Shown here in pieces: positions 6,250 through 9,981 of a stretch of DNA of 9,981 nucleotides. Made by a program: the position numbers and the translations under genes. Source of the DNA: Thiotrichaceae bacterium (GTDB lineage: Bacteria; Pseudomonadota; Gammaproteobacteria; Thiotrichales; Thiotrichaceae); the NCBI GenBank assembly GCA_027008885.1, contig JALVDQ010000263.1:1-9981 (forward strand). The letters are read 5' to 3'. The notes below the pieces were generated by a model, which saw only the letters and a program-made list of their open reading frames with translations, was not told the origin of the DNA and made no database searches. The first letter of the stretch is position 1. Each line of letters opens with the position of its first letter.

Positions 6250-8848
6250 ATAGATCACGTCTGAAAACGTGAGAACGGGCAGTTGCCAGATCATCCCAGC
6301 CAGGACGATGGTCAAGCTCGGATTTTTGAACATTCGCCAATACCGTGTTATAGGCAAAAGCACCTGCGGGACTGGGATCATCTTTGGTCAGAAGATCAGG
6401 ATTACCCGCACGATCAACACCATTTTCATCCAGATCATGCCATGCGCCTTCATATACAACCAATACACCTGGCATACAGCGTTCAGAGACATAAGCAGGC
6501 AAAACAATTTTGCCGCGATCATTAAAGACCTCAACAATATCACCTGTTTTTATGCCCAGTTTTTTGGCATCAGAGGCGTTGATGGTACATTCCTGCTCAT
6601 AGGTTTCACGCAACCAGCTACAGTTGTTGTAGATGGAGTGTGTGCGCCAGCGAGGGTGCGGTGAAACCATGTGGAATGGATATTTTTTGGTTTTTTCTTT
6701 TTTGCCCAGATACTCCCACGGTTCAATCCATTTCGGAATGGAGGGAACATGGTAACCATATTTGGTTTTTGTCCAGTCACTAATACCCGCCAGTTCACCA
6801 TTGAGTATTTCGATTTTGCCAGAGGGTGTCTGAAAGGGCTTACCGTGTTTAATTTGCTCTTCAAAGGCAACATGTGGCTTATGCAGCTTGAATTTATAAA
6901 CACCGTATTTCTTGAAGTCCTCCCACGACATATCAACATTCTGGCGTTTCATCACCTTATTTTCCCACCAGTCTTTCAGATAGGATTCATCCACCGCATC
7001 AGGATTTTCAAAATAATCATTACCAGCGCGCGGATTAAAGGTATTCGCCATTCTGGGACCACCAATACGGCGCAATAGCTCGGTAAACACCTGAAAATCC
7101 GTTTTGCTCTCCCCCATAGGTTCAATCACCTTAGGACGATGAATATAGTAATGACCTTTATACCAGGGAAGTGCGGCATCGTGTCGCTCAAAGTGTGTGG
7201 CTATCGGGAACAGCACATCCGCATAAATCGCTGATGGCGTAATGGTTGAATCCATACAGACCACCAAATCCAGCTTTTGAATCGCCTCTATTTCTTTATT
7301 GATATTGGTGAGCTGGTTAAACCAGTCTGAACCCTGCCAGAAAATCGCGCGGATATTGGGAACGACACCATCCAGATTATCATTGCGTGGCCATAAACCG
7401 GCTTCCTCACGCTTTACATTGGGATAATTTAAAACAATATGCGCCCAGCGATCAGACTTGATAGAAGCCCACCATTTATTTGCATATTGATCATAGGGGT
7501 AGGCAACACCTTCAGCATGCCATGATTTTCCTACACCTTCTGCACAGCCGCCTAAAATACCAATATTGCCCGTCATGGCTTGCAATGCTGCACCCATACG
7601 GCTGTATTGTTCGCCAAAGGCATTGCGACCAGGAGCCCAGGATGCTTTTAGTGCGGCGGGCTTGGTGGTGGCATACATATCAGCGAGCTTGATAATGTCT
7701 TTGGCAGGTACGCCACAAATTTCAGCAGCCCATTCGGGGGTTTTGGGTATGCCATCGTATTTACCCAAAATATAGTCTTTAAAGTTTTCCTTGCCGTTAG
7801 CTGAATTGGCTGCCCAGTTTGGCATGGTTCCAGCATCCATACCTTGCACAAACTTATTAATAAACTCCTGATCTTGCAGGTTTTTACTAAAGATATAGTG
7901 CGCCATACCTGCCATCATTGCAGCATCGGTATTGGGTTTGATGGGAATCCACCAGGCATCATAAGCGGCAGCAGAATCAGTATATTGTGGATCAACCACC
8001 ACAAATTTACAGCCATTTTGCTTTGCCATGCGCATATAATAAAACGTATTGCCACCGTGAAAGGTATAGGCAGGATTCCAGCCCCACATAATGATCAGCT
8101 TGCAGTGTGCGTAAGCATCGTCTTCATTACCATCGTGAATGGTGCCAAATGTCCAGCGGGAACTGGTTGTCGTACCCTGGTAGGAAGGAACCGACCATGA
8201 ACTGGTACGGCAACCAAAAACGCCCAGAAAGCGGCCCAGCAGACCTTCAATCTGGTCAGACTTATGCAAAACACCGTAAGATGCCCCTGCATAACTCTGG
8301 TCAAGTATGGCTTGAGGTCCATACTTGTTTTTTATTTCAATCATCTTTTTTGCGGTGAAGTTAAGCGCCTCGTCCCAACTTACCCGTTTAAATTTGCCTT
8401 CGCCGCGTTTACTACCTTTAACGCGCATCATGGGGTAAAGCAGGCGCTCCGCCGAATAAAGACGCTGGCGATAGGAACGTCCACGCAAACAGGCGCGCAA
8501 TTCCAGTTCATCCGTTTCATCTTTACCGAAATGACCACCCTTTTGATAGCTACCGTCATCGGTAGACAAGCGCACAATCACATCCCCTTTTTTGTGTGCA
8601 ACCAGCATGTGACGTGATCCACAGTTATGCGCACAGGATGTTACAACGGTTTCCAGCTCATTGTCTTTTGGATAGGGCTCATAGGCAAAAGCCTCTGCCT
8701 TTTTTGGTGTCAGGCTTAACAAGCTACCCGCACTGAGTGCTGCGGCACCGCCTGCCGTTGTCTTTAAAAAAGAACGACGGGATTCATTCAGTTTTTTGTT
8801 TAATCGGGGAAATTCCTTAAAATTTATCCCTTTATGATTCTTTGTCAT
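6248..8848 (-). CDS. Tat-exported DmsA-like molybdopterin (bis-PGD) oxidoreductase catalytic subunit
   Basis: A complete 866-residue protein; E. coli DmsA is somewhat shorter. Seen: a Tat signal, SRRSFLK at 23-29, a hydrophobic stretch (30-48) and an AEA site giving likely cleavage after residue 53. The iron-sulfur region reads SCAHNCGSRHMLVAH, then RACLRGR: C72-x3-C76-x3-H80-x39-C120, with His where DmsA has its third Cys. SVPSYQGTT follows, with S222 the likely Mo ligand as in DMSO/TMAO-type enzymes, then MWGWNPAYTFHGG. The C-terminal half has PHPRWRTHSIYNN, INASDAKKLGIKTGD and VYEGAWHDLDENGVDRAGN, typical of DmsA-type dinucleotide-binding domains. Inference: periplasmic reductase (or oxidase) of an S-oxide, N-oxide or sulfur compound; substrate unknown. 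The gene follows the pentaheme cytochrome by 10 bp, with GAGG overlapping that stop codon, and precedes the FeS subunit and chaperone. No frameshift or truncation seen. Confidence 0.93.
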   Translation of the reverse strand: MTKNHKGINFKEFPRLNKKLNESRRSFLKTTAGGAAALSAGSLLSLTPKKAEAFAYEPYPKDNELETVVTSCAHNCGSRHMLVAHKKGDVIVRLSTDDGSYQKGGHFGKDETDELELRACLRGRSYRQRLYSAERLLYPMMRVKGSKRGEGKFKRVSWDEALNFTAKKMIEIKNKYGPQAILDQSYAGASYGVLHKSDQIEGLLGRFLGVFGCRTSSWSVPSYQGTTTSSRWTFGTIHDGNEDDAYAHCKLIIMWGWNPAYTFHGGNTFYYMRMAKQNGCKFVVVDPQYTDSAAAYDAWWIPIKPNTDAAMMAGMAHYIFSKNLQDQEFINKFVQGMDAGTMPNWAANSANGKENFKDYILGKYDGIPKTPEWAAEICGVPAKDIIKLADMYATTKPAALKASWAPGRNAFGEQYSRMGAALQAMTGNIGILGGCAEGVGKSWHAEGVAYPYDQYANKWWASIKSDRWAHIVLNYPNVKREEAGLWPRNDNLDGVVPNIRAIFWQGSDWFNQLTNINKEIEAIQKLDLVVCMDSTITPSAIYADVLFPIATHFERHDAALPWYKGHYYIHRPKVIEPMGESKTDFQVFTELLRRIGGPRMANTFNPRAGNDYFENPDAVDESYLKDWWENKVMKRQNVDMSWEDFKKYGVYKFKLHKPHVAFEEQIKHGKPFQTPSGKIEILNGELAGISDWTKTKYGYHVPSIPKWIEPWEYLGKKEKTKKYPFHMVSPHPRWRTHSIYNNCSWLRETYEQECTINASDAKKLGIKTGDIVEVFNDRGKIVLPAYVSERCMPGVLVVYEGAWHDLDENGVDRAGNPDLLTKDDPSPAGAFAYNTVLANVQKSELDHRPGWDDLATARSHVFRRDL

Positions 8849-8858
8849 GATCTCATCC

Positions 8859-9659
8859 TCACTTGGTTTTTACATCGTTAAGAAAACGAGCCTGCGACTC
8901 TGTTGGGCGATTTTTTGCCCATTCGGGGATTTCTTTTGCCATTCCCGGCCAGGCGTGACGGGGATAAGGATAAGAGATTCGATACCAGGCACGACCTCCA
9001 TGACAGCCATAGCAAACATCTCCATTGGTTTTCCCTGCCTCTTCAATAGCTTCAGGCTTGAGAAAATTAACCTTGTGACGATTGGTACGGAACACCGCAT
9101 GACATGCCATGCAATTATTGCCAAAGGCTTTACCTGCTTCAGTCCAGGGACCTGTCAAACCAGTCATGTGTTTCCATGGGAATTGACCATGACACATTAA
9201 ACATGTATTCGGATCAACCATTTTACGCATTGCAGGTGCATGAGGACTGTCAGCCGAAGAACCAACGGTTTCTTCTCGCGGGTCATTACCCTGATGACAG
9301 GTATTACACTTCATATCCATCAGTTTTTTAGCTAATGGACCAAGCAGATGACGACGATGGAACGTATCCTGCTCGCCTTCGTAAGTATTTAGCGTTTCAT
9401 ACCACGCCAAAACTTCTGATTTTTTGACTCCGGCAGGTGATGTTTCTCTGGGCTTTCTGTCCAGGATTTCTTTGTGACATGCCAGACATTGTTCATTCGT
9501 GGCAGAATCAATTGCTGGTTTAAAATGAATTGGATCCCATTTAGCACGATGATAATTTTTTCCTTGTGCTAGCGCTTTGTCGGCTGCAACGACGCTGCCC
9601 GTAGACATGGCAGCACTCAGTAATAAAGTCGCTAACATAAAAAAGTGATTCTTTTTCAT
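8859..9659 (-). CDS. Exported pentaheme c-type cytochrome
   Basis: A complete 266-residue protein. Seen: a Sec signal peptide (Lys-Lys-Asn-His then a hydrophobic stretch, likely cleavage near residues 25-26) and five CxxCH heme sites at 58-62 (CLACH), 118-122 (CNTCH), 153-157 (CLMCH), 183-187 (CMACH) and 216-220 (CYGCH). Numerous other His residues (e.g. H37, H45, H101, H104, H140, H164, H195) could be distal ligands. There is no membrane segment apart from the signal, so it should be soluble in the periplasm. A Shine-Dalgarno AAAGGA stands 7 nt before the ATG. It is the first gene of the tight cluster with dmsA-, dmsB- and torD-like genes. Inferred role: electron carrier to or from the DmsA/DmsB pair, in place of a membrane quinol-oxidising anchor. 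I do not recognise it as a named family such as NapC/NrfH (no N-terminal anchor helix retained) or NrfA. Confidence 0.93.
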   Translation of the reverse strand: MKKNHFFMLATLLLSAAMSTGSVVAADKALAQGKNYHRAKWDPIHFKPAIDSATNEQCLACHKEILDRKPRETSPAGVKKSEVLAWYETLNTYEGEQDTFHRRHLLGPLAKKLMDMKCNTCHQGNDPREETVGSSADSPHAPAMRKMVDPNTCLMCHGQFPWKHMTGLTGPWTEAGKAFGNNCMACHAVFRTNRHKVNFLKPEAIEEAGKTNGDVCYGCHGGRAWYRISYPYPRHAWPGMAKEIPEWAKNRPTESQARFLNDVKTK

Positions 9660-9677
9660 GTTTTTTTCCTTTGACTT

Positions 9678-9711
9678 TAGATGCTTTAATCTAAATCTGC
9701 ATAAGCATCTA
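9678..9711. repeat. Inverted repeat just upstream of the cytochrome operon
   Basis: Perfect 9-bp arms, TAGATGCTT (9678-9686) and AAGCATCTA (9703-9711), with a 16-bp spacer. It ends 6 bp before the Shine-Dalgarno of the pentaheme cytochrome gene, so it would form a hairpin in the mRNA leader or serve as an operator. It is followed by no T-run, so it is not a terminator. Confidence 0.4.
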
Positions 9712-9743
9712 TTTGATAATCTTTTAAAAATTGGTGGCGTGTG

Positions 9744-9749
9744 AGTATA
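9744..9749 (-). promoter_or_regulatory. Weak candidate -10 for the cytochrome-dmsAB-torD operon
   Basis: On the minus strand TATACT (four of six matches to TATAAT) lies 84 bp upstream of the cytochrome start. No acceptable -35 is found 16-18 bp further upstream, so an activator would be needed if this is the promoter. The rest of the 157-bp gap (9660-9816) holds only the inverted repeat and the weak hairpin described separately. Confidence 0.2.
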
Positions 9750-9768
9750 GAGGGTTAAACCAGCCTGC

Positions 9769-9795
9769 CCGGGAACACCAGGATTTCCTCCCCGG
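9769..9795 (-). other. GC-rich hairpin after the Met-rich gene
   Basis: On the minus strand CCGGGGA (9795-9789) can pair with TTCCCGG (9775-9769), one G-U pair, with a 13-nt loop. It starts 21 nt after the stop of the Met-rich gene, where a terminator would be expected, but no T-run follows. It may be a weak or Rho-assisted terminator, an mRNA-stabilising stem, or meaningless. Confidence 0.3.
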
Positions 9796-9816
9796 ACAAA
9801 CTGTTAGCACTTTTCC

Positions 9817-9981
9817 TTACTTCTTCTTTTCCTCAACAGGTGGTTTCCAGGTTTTTCCGCTCATACCGGACATGCCGCCCATACCTGACATGCCGTTCAT
9901 TCCGGACATGCCTCCCATGCCCGACATTCCGTTCATACCGGACATGCCACCCATGCCTGACATTCCGTTCATACCGGACAT
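9817..9981 (-). CDS. C-terminal end of a Met/Gly-rich tandem-repeat protein (5' part outside window)
   Basis: Seen: an open frame entering from the window edge, 54 residues to the TAA at 9819-9817. It consists of three copies of MSGMNGMSGMGG, then MSGMSG and a tail KTWKPPVEEKKK. Met occurs every third residue throughout, giving continuous MxxM spacing, with no Cys or His. The start and any signal peptide lie outside the window. Family knowledge: MxxM-type Met clusters bind Cu(I)/Ag(I) in periplasmic copper proteins, and Met-rich proteins can also act as oxidant sinks through methionine sulfoxide. I do not recognise the gene, and neither role is shown by this fragment. It runs in the same direction as the cytochrome operon, 157 bp upstream of it. 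That the frame is coding is supported by the exact 36-bp periodicity with synonymous third-base changes between copies. Confidence 0.75.
   Translation of the reverse strand: MSGMNGMSGMGGMSGMNGMSGMGGMSGMNGMSGMGGMSGMSGKTWKPPVEEKKK
9856..9981 (-). repeat. 36-bp tandem repeat inside the Met-rich gene
   Basis: Three full units (9981-9946, 9945-9910, 9909-9874) and a half unit (9873-9856), continuing beyond the window. Differences between units are mostly at third codon positions (for example GGT/GGA/GGC, TCA/TCG), so the repeated protein is conserved while the DNA has drifted. The inner period is 9-18 bp because each unit is itself built of Met-x-Gly triplets. Confidence 0.9.

Noticed and set aside
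6255..6272. Small hairpin at the end of the dmsA-like gene as a terminator
   Set aside because: The stem is only 6 bp, lies within coding sequence and is followed by a strong ribosome site rather than a T-run.
9713..9726. FNR-like site upstream of the cytochrome operon
   Set aside because: A TTGAT half-site is present, but the partner half four bases on reads TTTTA instead of ATCAA, so the dyad is absent.
9856..9981. CRISPR-like array at the right edge
   Set aside because: The 36-bp periodicity is contiguous, without spacers, and is coding repeats of a Met-rich protein.

Overview
The window looks like an anaerobic or microaerobic respiratory locus of a Gram-negative bacterium, most likely a gammaproteobacterium. 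The grounds are good Shine-Dalgarno sites, mid-40s percent GC judged by eye, Tat- and Sec-exported redox proteins, a DmsA/DmsB/TorD-type gene set and a proteobacterial-type UppP. The genus cannot be read from the sequence. All real genes lie on the minus strand, so transcription runs from high to low coordinates.

Region by region, in the order of transcription. (1) 9981-9817: the 3' end of a Met/Gly-rich protein made of 12-residue tandem repeats. (2) 9816-9660: a non-coding stretch with a weak hairpin and an inverted repeat. (3) 9659-4708: a tight cluster of four genes: an exported pentaheme cytochrome c, a Tat-exported DmsA-like molybdopterin oxidoreductase, a DmsB-like subunit with four [4Fe-4S] clusters, and a TorD/DmsD-family chaperone. 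Gaps are about 10 bp or the genes overlap, and Shine-Dalgarno sites overlap upstream stop codons. (4) 4565-3768: uppP (bacA), an undecaprenyl-diphosphatase, probably with its own promoter. (5) 3611-1395: a NarB/NasA/NapA-type molybdoenzyme without a signal peptide, hence probably cytoplasmic. (6) A strong intrinsic terminator-like hairpin at 1374-1329. (7) 1271 to the window edge: a fusion of a DmsB-type ferredoxin domain to a DmsC-type membrane anchor, cut off by the edge.

Reading the genes together, the window holds two different Mo-bisPGD redox modules around uppP. The first is periplasmic: the catalytic subunit is folded with the help of its chaperone, exported by Tat with its iron-sulfur partner, and probably exchanges electrons with the pentaheme cytochrome. 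No DmsC or NrfD anchor gene lies between the cytochrome and uppP. The second is probably cytoplasmic: a nitrate-reductase-like catalytic subunit that could be wired to the quinone pool through the fused FeS/anchor protein. Substrates for both are inferred from family resemblance only.

The most unusual points are: a His in place of the third Cys of the N-terminal [4Fe-4S] motif of the DmsA-like protein; the replacement of a membrane anchor by a pentaheme cytochrome; the Met-rich repeat protein next to a DMSO-reductase-family operon; and a NarB-like enzyme beside a DmsB-DmsC fusion, with a terminator hairpin between the two genes.
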